NCBI GenBank assembly: GCA_046595995.1
Contig: JBKJNB010000160.1
Location: forward strand, 1 to 64,000
Length of the DNA stretch: 64,000 nt
Reading direction: 5' to 3'
Source: JAWXBR01 sp046595995
GTDB taxonomy: Bacteria; Bacteroidota; Ignavibacteria; Kapaibacteriales; Kapaibacteriaceae
Part shown: positions 10,042 to 17,105 of the stretch, piece after piece
How the letters are laid out: each line of letters opens with the position of its first letter
Position numbering within the stretch: the first letter of the stretch is position 1
Translations under genes and position numbers: made by a program
Notes under the pieces: generated by a model
The model's input: the letters and a program-made list of their open reading frames with translations, nothing else
Told to the model about the DNA's origin: nothing
The model's database searches: none

Positions 10042-10079
10042 GATTCTTGCCGCATTAGCGACGTTTCCTTCTCACTCAT
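10009..10079. repeat. Tandem duplication of the mutS 5' end (33 bp, one mismatch)
   Basis: Copies at 10009-10041 and 10047-10079 are identical except for one base (g/a in the AGCGGCG/AGCGACG segment) and lie 38 bp apart. Each includes an ATG and the first ten codons of mutS. Confidence 0.85.
10038..10079 (-). CDS. 13-codon leader ORF upstream of and overlapping mutS
   Basis: The outer copy of the duplication reads MSEKETSLMRQES then TGA; the TGA overlaps the mutS ATG as ATGA. A TATTTTCG element ends 4 nt before its ATG, so a transcript would start at the leader ORF, not at mutS. This makes the leader the probable first ribosome entry and mutS a re-initiated cistron. Whether the peptide matters is unknown; it may be a by-product of the duplication. 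Confidence 0.4.
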   Translation of the reverse strand: MSEKETSLMRQES

Positions 10080-10083
10080 TGGT

Positions 10084-10091
10084 CGAAAATA
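10084..10091 (-). promoter_or_regulatory. Promoter -7-like element (TATTTTCG) for the mutS transcript
   Basis: On the minus strand TATTTTCG is followed by ACCA and the leader ATG at 10079. It is back to back with the tRNA-Ser promoter, 1 bp apart. Confidence 0.45.
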
Positions 10092-10092
10092 C

Positions 10093-10100
10093 TATCTTTG
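10093..10100 (+). promoter_or_regulatory. Promoter -7 element (TATCTTTG) of tRNA-Ser
   Basis: TATCTTTG matches the Bacteroidetes TAnnTTTG consensus and ends 8 nt before the mature 5' end of the tRNA, a fitting start-site distance. This is the best anchored example of the motif in the window. Confidence 0.55.
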
Positions 10101-10108
10101 TGCGCTCT

Positions 10109-10198
<90 letters not shown>

Positions 10199-10257
10199 CA
10201 CTAGACAACGTTCGAAAGCAAGTCTTCGAGCACGTGGCGCAACGAAATGCGGACTCA

Positions 10258-11103
10258 GTGGTGATATACAATCTCACAGTTGCAGTTTTTGCGCTGTTTT
10301 TGCTCAGTCCGAGTTTTGCGTTAGCCCACCAGCCTCGCATTACCAATAGTCGGGTGACGACGGTACTCAATCCAGAAGTTTCAAAAGCATATTATGGCAC
10401 GCTCACGGGCGAGCCAGATGTGTATGTTATACATGCCACTTCAGCATTCCATTTGTTTGTCGAAGTCTTGGTGCCGGATATCCCGGGGCAGAGTAAAGAT
10501 GTCTCAGCAGTAGTACTGAAAGACGGCGAACAAGTCGCCGTGCTCGATGGCGCGACATCTACATGGAAACAATTCTTTGAAAAATTCGGCCACGATACCT
10601 ACTGGCAAGGACCGAAGTACAAAGCACACGAAGAAGCGGGCTTCTACCAAATTCGCGTATTCAGTAGCAATAACGACAGCAAGTACTCGCTCGCTATCGG
10701 TGAGACAGAAGCCTTTGATGGCAAAGAAGGCCTGAATGCCCTCATGCTTATTCCACAAATCAAAAAGAATTTTTTTAATAAATCGCCGATCGACTTTATC
10801 CTCTCGCCCCTCGGCTGGGGGCTTATCGTCATCATGTATCTGCTCTCCGGCATTGTCGGGCTCAGCTACCGAGCTCTTTTGAAACGGTTTGCCAAACGTT
10901 CTCCGCGCGGTGCACACAAAAACATCGGCAAACCCGATCGTTGGCTTCGCTTTGCCTTAGGTGCAGCATTGCTTTTGTTGGCTATCACCACCACTTGGAG
11001 CCCTATTCTAATTTTCTTCTCTGGCTTCGCTTTGTTTGAAGCAATATTTAGCTGGTGCGGGTTTTATGCAGCGATGGGTAAAAACACCTGCGTCACGAGT
11101 TGA
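10258..11103 (+). CDS. Membrane protein with C-terminal DUF2892 (YgaP-like) domain
   Basis: The open frame extends back into the tRNA, so a GTG at 10258 (or 10261) was chosen; it starts a signal peptide (VFALFLLSPSFALA). About 281 residues: exported beta-rich domain, a membrane helix near LGWGLIVIMYLLSGIVGL, then a two-helix C-terminal domain with GKPDRWLRFALGAALLL and final CGFYAAMGKNTC, the DUF2892 pattern found fused to rhodaneses. Such domains occur in sulfur or metal handling membrane proteins; function here unknown. It heads a three-gene set with tspO. No Shine-Dalgarno sequence is evident. Confidence 0.6.
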   Translation: MVIYNLTVAVFALFLLSPSFALAHQPRITNSRVTTVLNPEVSKAYYGTLTGEPDVYVIHATSAFHLFVEVLVPDIPGQSKDVSAVVLKDGEQVAVLDGATSTWKQFFEKFGHDTYWQGPKYKAHEEAGFYQIRVFSSNNDSKYSLAIGETEAFDGKEGLNALMLIPQIKKNFFNKSPIDFILSPLGWGLIVIMYLLSGIVGLSYRALLKRFAKRSPRGAHKNIGKPDRWLRFALGAALLLLAITTTWSPILIFFSGFALFEAIFSWCGFYAAMGKNTCVTS

Positions 11104-11117
11104 GAAAATTATAGCCA

Positions 11118-11522
11118 ATGAGCACATACAACTGGTACTCACAACTACTGAAACCAATCTGGGCACCACCTGCGTGGCTCTTTGGACCGGTGTGGACCGT
11201 ACTCTATGTAATTATCGCCGTTTCCTTCGGTACGGTGATTTATAAAGCGTTCACGAAGCAAATACCGTGGAGTTTGGCTCTGCCATTTGCGCTTAACATA
11301 CTTTTTAACGCTGCCTTTACGCCAATACAGTTTGGGCTGAAAAACAACTTTCTTGCTGCGGTCGATATTGTGCTCGTGGTCGGTACACTAATCTGGGGCC
11401 TCTACACAATCTGGCATGCCGTTCCAGAGCTCCGCTGGGTGGTCTATGTCAATCTCCCCTATCTTCTCTGGGGAACTTTCGCAACGGTTTTGCAATTGAC
11501 AATAACCTATTTGAATTGGTAA
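11118..11522 (+). CDS. tspO: TspO/MBR family membrane protein
   Basis: 134 residues, tryptophan-rich, with the family core WYSQLLKPIWAPPAWLFGPVW near the N-terminus, LNILFNAAFTPIQFGLKNN in the middle and YLLWGTFATVLQLTITYLN at the end; about five membrane helices. TspO proteins bind porphyrins and tetrapyrroles and act in light or oxidative-stress responses. It is slightly short because the first helix begins directly at the start. It lies 14 nt after the DUF2892 gene and 30 nt before the SRPBCC gene, suggesting one operon. Confidence 0.88.
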   Translation: MSTYNWYSQLLKPIWAPPAWLFGPVWTVLYVIIAVSFGTVIYKAFTKQIPWSLALPFALNILFNAAFTPIQFGLKNNFLAAVDIVLVVGTLIWGLYTIWHAVPELRWVVYVNLPYLLWGTFATVLQLTITYLNW

Positions 11523-11552
11523 TAGTAGTACCACCTAACCGGAACCGCAGCC

Positions 11553-11990
11553 ATGGACAAACTCCAACACAAAATCAAAATCAATGCTCCCGTAGAACGC
11601 GTATACAAGACAATGCTCGAAGATGCGGGGTATCGCGAATGGACGGCTCCGTTTATCGAAGGCTCGCACTACATCGGTGACTGGTCAGAAGGTAGCGACA
11701 TCAAATTCCTCGGTCCAGACGGCACTGGCATGATCTCTCGTATCGAAGAAAACCGTCCGAACGAATTTGTCTCCATCCTCCACCGCGGCTTCATTAAAAA
11801 CGGCGAGACTGACACCGAAAGTGATGCCGTAAAGGAATTTGCGGGTGCGCACGAAAACTATACGTTCAATGAAATCGACGGTGGCACAGAAGTCGTCGTC
11901 GACCTAGACACCAACGACGACATGAAAGAGATGTCAGAAGTCATCTATCCGAAGGCACTCTCGGTTCTAAAAGAAATCTGCGAACGCTAA
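11553..11990 (+). CDS. SRPBCC-fold (AHSA1-like) protein
   Basis: 145 residues with START/SRPBCC features: opening KIKINAPVERVYKTMLE, an acidic middle and closing amphipathic helix EVIYPKALSVLKEICER. The family binds small hydrophobic ligands or acts as Hsp90 co-chaperone; the ligand is not predictable. Very rich in Asp and Glu. It is the last gene of the tspO set; a strong hairpin with T-run follows at 12022-12055. Confidence 0.75.
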   Translation: MDKLQHKIKINAPVERVYKTMLEDAGYREWTAPFIEGSHYIGDWSEGSDIKFLGPDGTGMISRIEENRPNEFVSILHRGFIKNGETDTESDAVKEFAGAHENYTFNEIDGGTEVVVDLDTNDDMKEMSEVIYPKALSVLKEICER

Positions 11991-12013
11991 ACGAACACTG
12001 CTCCTCGATCTAG

Positions 12014-12021
12014 TATCTTTG
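12014..12021 (+). promoter_or_regulatory. Promoter -7 element (TATCTTTG) upstream of smpB
   Basis: Identical to the tRNA-Ser element. A start site about 5-7 nt downstream would fall at the foot of the hairpin at 12022. Confidence 0.45.
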
Positions 12022-12055
12022 CAAGCCCTGCGCAGCCGCGTGGGGCTTGTTTTTT
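12022..12055 (+). terminator. Hairpin plus T6 run directly in front of smpB
   Basis: CAAGCCC (12022-12028) pairs with GGGCTTG (12043-12049), and inner pairs extend the stem to 12 bp (two wobbles) around an AGCC loop; six T follow and abut the smpB ATG. It has the form of an intrinsic terminator for the SRPBCC gene. Because a promoter-like element lies just upstream, it could also attenuate smpB. Confidence 0.65.
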
Positions 12056-12526
12056 ATGTCCACGCCAGACCGCACCATACGACCCATTGTCACGAATCGT
12101 AAAGCACTTCACGATTATGAAGTGCTGCAACGTATCGAATGTGGTATAGTGCTCACAGGCACCGAAGTAAAATCGTTGCGCGCCGGCAAGGTTGCGATGA
12201 CCGATGCGTACGCGATTTTTCCGTCGAGGCGCACGGATGAACTTATGCTCATCGGACTGCACATTAATCCGTACGACTTTGGCAATCGCGAAAACCATAT
12301 TTCAACACGCGAACGTAAACTCCTACTGCATGCGCAAGAACTGAAGAAGCTTCGTATAGGGGTCGAGGAAAAGGGGCTCACGCTTATTCCCCTTGCGTTG
12401 TACTTTACAGGTCCGCACGTGAAAGTCGAACTCGGCCTCGTCCGCGGTAAGAAGACTTACGACAAGCGCGCGTCGCTTAAAGAGCGAGAAACAGATCGTG
12501 AAATGAAGAGGGCGAGAGAAGAATGA
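12056..12526 (+). CDS. smpB: tmRNA-binding protein SmpB
   Basis: 156 residues from ATG 12056; an upstream TTG at 12047 lies in the T-run and was not chosen. Landmarks: IVTNRKALHDYEVLQRIECGIVLTGTEVKSLRAGK (OB-fold start), AYAIF, LHINPYDFGN, RKLLLHAQELKKL, and the basic tail KKTYDKRASLKERETDREMKR that reaches the decoding site. SmpB and tmRNA rescue stalled ribosomes. No tmRNA gene is visible nearby. The stop overlaps the tyrS start (ATGA). Confidence 0.95.
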   Translation: MSTPDRTIRPIVTNRKALHDYEVLQRIECGIVLTGTEVKSLRAGKVAMTDAYAIFPSRRTDELMLIGLHINPYDFGNRENHISTRERKLLLHAQELKKLRIGVEEKGLTLIPLALYFTGPHVKVELGLVRGKKTYDKRASLKERETDREMKRAREE

Positions 12527-13737
12527 ATTTCCCTTCTCCAAAAGAACAACTCGACATCATTCGGCAGAACGTTGTTGATCTTCTGCCTGAAGACGAACTT
12601 GTTCGCAAACTGGAACGCTCACACAAAAGCGGGAAGCCCCTTACCGTAAAGCTAGGACTCGACCCGAGCCGTCCAGACATCCACATCGGCCACGCCGTGG
12701 TGCTCGGCAAACTCCGCCAGTTTCAGGACCTCGGCCATCGTATCGTGCTCATCATCGGCGACTTCACCGCCATGATTGGGGACCCGACGGGCAAGTCGAA
12801 GACACGTCCCGCGCTGACCCTTCAAGAGACCCGTGACAACGGCGCTACATACGTTGACCAGGCATCGGTCGTTCTAGATAAGAACAAAACAGAAGTAGTC
12901 TACAATAGCACCTGGCTCGACGCATTGTCGTTTAGAGAAGTCATTGCGCTTACAGCGAAGTACACGGTTGCACAAATCCTCGAACGCGATGATTTCACAA
13001 AGCGCTACCGCGCAGGTGAACCTATCAGCATGCATGAATTCATGTATCCCCTCTCGCAGGCATACGATTCGGTTGCGATAAAAAGCGACATCGAACTTGG
13101 TGGCACCGATCAGAAGTTTAATCTGTTGGTCGGACGTGAGATTATGCGCGCGTACGGACACGAACCGCAGTGCATTCTAACGATGCCGATTCTCGAAGGC
13201 ACTGATGGCGTCGAGAAAATGAGCAAGTCGCTCGACAACTATATCGGCGTCACCGACTCCCCTCGCGACATGTTCGGCAAGACAATGTCCGTTCCAGACG
13301 CTTTAATCCCCCGCTATCTGCAATACGCTTGCAATGCATCGGCTGCTGAAGTCGAAGGCGTGAGTAAGGGGCTTTCCGAAGGGTCTATGCATCCACGTCA
13401 GGCAAAGGTCGACCTCGCAAAGCGTGTGGTGGCGCGCTTCCACGGTCAGACAGCAGCTGAAGCAGCATTCGCAGAATTCGAACGCATCTTCGTGAAGAAA
13501 GACGTCCCCGACAACATCGCCGACTTTGCAGTAGTAGGTTCATCGATTAACATCATCGACTTGTTAATGCAAGCAAAACTGGTTGCATCCAAGAGCGATG
13601 CGCGTAGACTTATTGAACAGGGTGGTTTACAGATCGACGGCGCGAAGATCACCGACATTGCACACCTGATTGATCTTGCTGAACCGCATGTTGTTAAAGC
13701 GGGAAAGTTAAAGTTCGTTCGCGTCCTTCGCACGTGA
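12523..13737 (+). CDS. tyrS: Tyrosyl-tRNA synthetase
   Basis: 404 residues of class I tyrosyl-tRNA synthetase, TyrRZ-like. The HIGH motif is at 54-57 (PDIHIGHAVV) and KMSKS at 232-236. GDFTAMIGDPTGKSKTRP and YPLSQAYDSVAIKSDIELGGTDQKFN form the tyrosine and adenylate site. A C-terminal S4 RNA-binding domain follows from about residue 340 (SDARRLIEQGGLQIDG). Translationally coupled to smpB. Confidence 0.97.
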   Translation: MNFPSPKEQLDIIRQNVVDLLPEDELVRKLERSHKSGKPLTVKLGLDPSRPDIHIGHAVVLGKLRQFQDLGHRIVLIIGDFTAMIGDPTGKSKTRPALTLQETRDNGATYVDQASVVLDKNKTEVVYNSTWLDALSFREVIALTAKYTVAQILERDDFTKRYRAGEPISMHEFMYPLSQAYDSVAIKSDIELGGTDQKFNLLVGREIMRAYGHEPQCILTMPILEGTDGVEKMSKSLDNYIGVTDSPRDMFGKTMSVPDALIPRYLQYACNASAAEVEGVSKGLSEGSMHPRQAKVDLAKRVVARFHGQTAAEAAFAEFERIFVKKDVPDNIADFAVVGSSINIIDLLMQAKLVASKSDARRLIEQGGLQIDGAKITDIAHLIDLAEPHVVKAGKLKFVRVLRT

Positions 13738-13767
13738 CGTTGTTCTTCATAAGTAACATTATTTAGC

Positions 13768-14511
13768 ATGAAGCCCTTTGCCGTTACATCGTGGGACTTG
13801 ACCGGCGAAGAGAACATGCGTCGCGACATGGCGCTCGTTGCTACCGCAAAGACACAGCCATCGGTAATGCGGCTGTATACGTGGGACCCGTGGTGTGTTT
13901 CACTCGGACATAATCAGAACGGAAATGTCATCGATGACCGCTTGTTGCGCGAGCAAGGATGGGATCTCGTGCGACGTCCGACCGGCGGACGTGCCGTGTT
14001 GCACGCAGAAGAACTCACCTACTGCATAGCCGTGCCACAAGGCGAGGGCGTAAAGCCTCGTGCGGTCTACCAACAAATCCACGAGCAGCTCCTTGCGGCT
14101 CTGCAGACCCTTGTCCCTGGACTTTCCTTCGAAGAATCACCGTCCGATCTACGTCATCACTACGCCACGGCCGGTGCATCTGCTGCATCGTGTTTTACGA
14201 GTAGTGCTCGCACAGAGATCATGTTCAACGGCAAGAAGGTCGTTGGCAGTGCGCAACGCACCATCGATGGCGTCATACTCCAGCACGGCAGCATCCTGAC
14301 GGGTCCGGCACATACTAACATTGTTGACGTTCTCGTCGCAACGCCAACAGAACGTGAATCTGTTGCCGCAGACATACAGAAAAGCGCAGTGTCATTATCA
14401 GAAGCTGCGGGTAGAGTCATTACTGCTGAAGATGCAGCGGAAGCGATTACTGCTTACTTCAAGACGACGAATGGGGTTGCCTTGCCGGTGCGCTCAGATA
14501 TGAGCAGATAG
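13768..14511 (+). CDS. Lipoate-protein ligase A / octanoyltransferase family protein
   Basis: 247 residues of the LplA/LipB/BPL fold. RRPTGGRAVLH at 69-79 and the lysine motif FNGKKVVGSAQR near 153-163 are the lipoyl-transfer signatures. It should attach lipoate or octanoate to lipoyl domains, for example of the 2-oxoacid dehydrogenases whose E1 genes are at 26-32 kb. It lacks the C-terminal domain of E. coli LplA, so a LipM-like octanoyltransferase or a two-part ligase is equally possible. The 3' end overlaps the convergent pseudogene by 58 bp. Confidence 0.8.
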   Translation: MKPFAVTSWDLTGEENMRRDMALVATAKTQPSVMRLYTWDPWCVSLGHNQNGNVIDDRLLREQGWDLVRRPTGGRAVLHAEELTYCIAVPQGEGVKPRAVYQQIHEQLLAALQTLVPGLSFEESPSDLRHHYATAGASAASCFTSSARTEIMFNGKKVVGSAQRTIDGVILQHGSILTGPAHTNIVDVLVATPTERESVAADIQKSAVSLSEAAGRVITAEDAAEAITAYFKTTNGVALPVRSDMSR

Positions 14512-15192
14512 TAGCCTGGTAGTTCGCCAGTCCATCGACAGGTGCCATCTAAGCTAGCGACAACACTTGCAATTGTCGTTCCCATTGCGTTGCAGACTTT
14601 CCAACCTTCCATTTCGCGACCACACCAACGAAGTTCGCCTTGTGTAGGGTTGGGGTGTGGAACGCAGTTTGCGTTGTCATCAAGCTTTGTCGAAACGCAA
14701 ATGGCACCTTCTAGTCGCAGACTAATCCTGTTGCCACTGTCGGTCGTCACGATAAGTGTGTCCTCGTATTCGATGTGACTCCCAGATTGAGGAGCCCATA
14801 CAACGGTTACAACGAATGGATTTGTCGGTGTTGCGCTGTACGGAAGTTGCTGTGGCAACAGGCGAAATGCCGTTGCGCTAGAACACTCTACGCTGACAAT
14901 GTTTACTTCGGGCCAGATTGTTCGAAACTCGATTGCTTGTGTATCAGCTACCCAGTTATCGTCGCACAGAATGAAGCCCACGTATCTATCGCACAATAAT
15001 CCGGATGCCGGAAAGGTGCCCGTGCCTTGAAAGTGTAACCGCCTCCGCCCTAGTGTTTGTGAAAACAGCGTCGAAATACAAAGGGACACCTTTGGAAGCC
15101 ACTGCAATGCTAAACTGGTTCGGCTGCAAGGTCTAAGCGCTCGACCCTACAACGAACACGCATAGAATGAACAGTAACAAGCATGTCTTCAT
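14454..15192 (-). pseudogene. Decayed secreted protein with type IX-like C-terminal tail
   Basis: A signal peptide MKTCLLLFILCVFVVGSSA starts at 15192 and is cut by TAG at 15135-15133, where Gln would be usual after the cleavage site. The same frame continues as TLQPNQFSIAVASKGVPL and then has to shift by one base near 15030 to join the frame FQGTGTFPASGLLCDRYVGF. That frame runs to a tail with PNPTQGELRW and LPGYYLLISERTGKATPFVVLK, typical of type IX sorting domains. One nonsense and one frameshift, both inside otherwise good coding sequence, indicate a recent pseudogene; sequencing error at two places is less likely. Confidence 0.7.
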
Positions 15193-15223
15193 GGTAAACA
15201 TTCTTAGTCAATGAATCTAAGGT

Positions 15224-16837
15224 TTAATGCGGCATGAACGCCTGTACACCCGGACCCAACGGCAGTCCCGTGTACAGCCACACGAGCAACAGTACCGTCC
15301 ATGCGATTCCGAAAACAATAGAATAAGGGATCATGGTGCTAATCATGGTGCCGACGCTTGCGTTGGGTACGTACCGCCGCGCAGCCATGATGACGATTGG
15401 CAGATACGGCAGCAGTGGCGATGTGCAGTTGCCCACGGAGTCACCGATGCGGTAGGTGGCCTGCACTGCTTCGGGCGTAAAGCCCATGAGCATGAACATG
15501 GGAATGAAGACAGGCGCTAGGATTGCCCACTTCGCAGAAGCACTACCGATTAGGAGATCGACGAGGACAGAGAAGCCCACAAATGCGACAAGGAGTAAGG
15601 GTCCGGAAAGGTGCAGCGCTGTTAATACATTCGCACCGCTGACTGCAGTAATAATGCCGAGGTTCGACCATTTAAAGTATGCAACGAATTGCGAGATAAT
15701 AAACGCTAGTACGATGTACGTGCCCATTGTGGACATGCCATCGCCCATCATCCTGGCGGCATCGCGATCACTGCGGATTGTACGAGCAACCCACCCGTAT
15801 GTAAGGCCGCAAAGAAAGAATGTCGCGGTTGCGATGACGACGATGCTTTGGAAGAACGGACGCAGCGTGTTTTCTGCGTCGCGCAGGACACCGTAGTCGG
15901 GTACAATAAGCGCGAGTGTCGCAATGACACAGATGATAAATGTAATTAGTGTTGCCCGCAGTGCTCGACGTTGTCGTACAGGATCTAGAGCAGATGGTTC
16001 ATTTGCGCCTGCGTTGTTGGACATCGCCCCGGTGTTGTCGGACAGCGCACCGACGTTGTCGGACATCGCCCTGGCGTTGCCGGACAGCGCACCGACGTTT
16101 CCAGACCACACACCAAGTCGTGGCTCAACAATCTTTGTGGTAATAAGTGTGCCGCTAATCGTTATGAGAAATGCCGATGCAGTCATGAAGTAATAGTTAG
16201 CCGTTGCTTCGACGACATACGTCGGAACGACAACTCTTGCCGCCTCTTGGGAGAGTGCGCCAAGTAGCACATCCAGGGCCGTAACGAATACGCTTGCTGA
16301 AAAGCCCCCTGCGACCCCTGCAAAAGCAGCGGCGAGTCCAGCAATCGGGTGACGTCCGACCGACGCAAACACCAACGCTCCAAGCGGCGGCAGAATGATG
16401 AAGCCGGCGTCACCTGCAATGGCACTGTTCACGCCGATGAAAACGAGTACTGCCGGAAGGATCAATGGAGGTACTGAACGCACAGACGAGCGAAGCAAGG
16501 CTGATAGGAGTCCGCTACGTTCTGCGACCGCAATACCAAGAACCGTAAAGAGTACAACGCCCAGTGGGGCGAACGAGGTGAAATTTGGTATGGCTTCGAG
16601 GAACATCCTTCGGAGTCCGGGTGCCGACAACAGATTGAACGCGTAGGCATGTTCTCCCGTCCCGGGATGCTCTACAATAACACCAATCCACGATGCAATA
16701 GCGGACACGATAACAACGAGGATTGCCAAGCCAAGAAAGAGCGTAACCGGGTTCGGAAGACGATTGCCGATGCGCTCGACAGTGTCGAGGTAGCGAAAGA
16801 GGAGGGAGCGTTTTTTTCTAGGGTCACCTGTGTTCAT
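15224..16837 (-). CDS. AbgT family transporter (p-aminobenzoyl-glutamate / antimetabolite type)
   Basis: 537 residues from ATG 16837, chosen over a TTG at 16879 that belongs to the leader. Many membrane helices; family landmarks are NRLPNPVTLFLGLAILVV, NFTSFAPLGVVLFTVLGIAVAE, NSAIAGDAGFIILPPLGALVF and GDSVGNCTSPLLPYLPIVI. AbgT proteins import p-aminobenzoyl-glutamate or export sulfonamides. Between two helices, about residues 246-278, lies an unusual linker of five Asn/Gly/Ser-rich heptads. An array of overlapping mini-ORFs precedes the gene, suggesting translational control. Confidence 0.88.
   Translation of the reverse strand: MNTGDPRKKRSLLFRYLDTVERIGNRLPNPVTLFLGLAILVVIVSAIASWIGVIVEHPGTGEHAYAFNLLSAPGLRRMFLEAIPNFTSFAPLGVVLFTVLGIAVAERSGLLSALLRSSVRSVPPLILPAVLVFIGVNSAIAGDAGFIILPPLGALVFASVGRHPIAGLAAAFAGVAGGFSASVFVTALDVLLGALSQEAARVVVPTYVVEATANYYFMTASAFLITISGTLITTKIVEPRLGVWSGNVGALSGNARAMSDNVGALSDNTGAMSNNAGANEPSALDPVRQRRALRATLITFIICVIATLALIVPDYGVLRDAENTLRPFFQSIVVIATATFFLCGLTYGWVARTIRSDRDAARMMGDGMSTMGTYIVLAFIISQFVAYFKWSNLGIITAVSGANVLTALHLSGPLLLVAFVGFSVLVDLLIGSASAKWAILAPVFIPMFMLMGFTPEAVQATYRIGDSVGNCTSPLLPYLPIVIMAARRYVPNASVGTMISTMIPYSIVFGIAWTVLLLVWLYTGLPLGPGVQAFMPH
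16002..16101 (-). repeat. 21-bp in-frame tandem repeat coding for heptapeptides
   Basis: Five 21-bp units encode GNVGALS, GNARAMS, DNVGALS, DNTGAMS and NNAGAN inside the AbgT-type transporter, in a cytoplasmic or periplasmic loop. The unit length keeps the frame, so copy number can change without disrupting the gene. Confidence 0.8.
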
Positions 16838-16880
16838 TTGTGCATTAATACGGTTCTTGTGGTCCAATACCGAATTCAAT

Positions 16881-17019
16881 TTATCCCATCTGTTTTTCTG
16901 CCATTATCGCCGCTGCTTTTCCCCCATTATCGCACCTGCTTTTTCCCCATTATCGCACCTGCTTTTTCCCCATTATTGCACCTGCTTTTTCCCCACTATT
17001 GCACCTGCTTTTTCCCCAT
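16881..17019 (-). CDS. Chain of six overlapping 7-codon mini-ORFs (MGKKQVR type)
   Basis: Each of six units reads as a start, six more codons and a stop, and each stop shares its last base with the next start (TAATG, once TAGTG). Peptides in order: MGKKQVQ, (GTG)GKKQVQ, MGKKQVR, MGKKQVR, MGEKQRR, MAEKQMG. Every unit also holds AGGTG or a variant about 5 nt before the next start, a possible ribosome binding site. The final TAA is 1 nt from a TTG in frame with the transporter. It may be a re-initiation leader; expression is unproven, and an ordinary tandem repeat is the alternative. Confidence 0.35.
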
Positions 17020-17042
17020 TATGATACCTATTTTTTTGGTAT
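16881..17042 (-). repeat. Tandem array of seven 23-bp units before the AbgT-type gene
   Basis: Contiguous units on the minus strand start at 17042 (degenerate), 17019, 16996, 16973, 16950, 16927 and 16904, exactly 23 bp each with no spacers. The four central units are nearly identical; the two nearest the gene have several substitutions but no insertion or deletion. The array fills most of the 268-bp space between the divergent transporter and ATPase genes. Confidence 0.92.
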
Positions 17043-17105
17043 TATTGCACTCCAATCGTTGGCTCACTGCACAGTAATGAATTTTTAAATGAACGTAAGT
17101 GTCTT

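Noticed and set aside
12047..12055. TTG start for smpB
   Set aside because: Lies in the terminator T-run; ATG 12056 gives the usual N-terminus.
14454..15107. Intact 217-codon gene starting at 15107
   Set aside because: The start is arbitrary; the true signal peptide is upstream in another frame, so the gene is broken.
16881..17042. CRISPR array
   Set aside because: Units are contiguous 23-bp repeats without spacers and there are no cas genes.
16649..17077. Plus-strand 142-codon ORF reading through the 23-bp array
   Set aside because: It is antisense to the transporter start and owes its length to the repeat; no ribosome site or domain.
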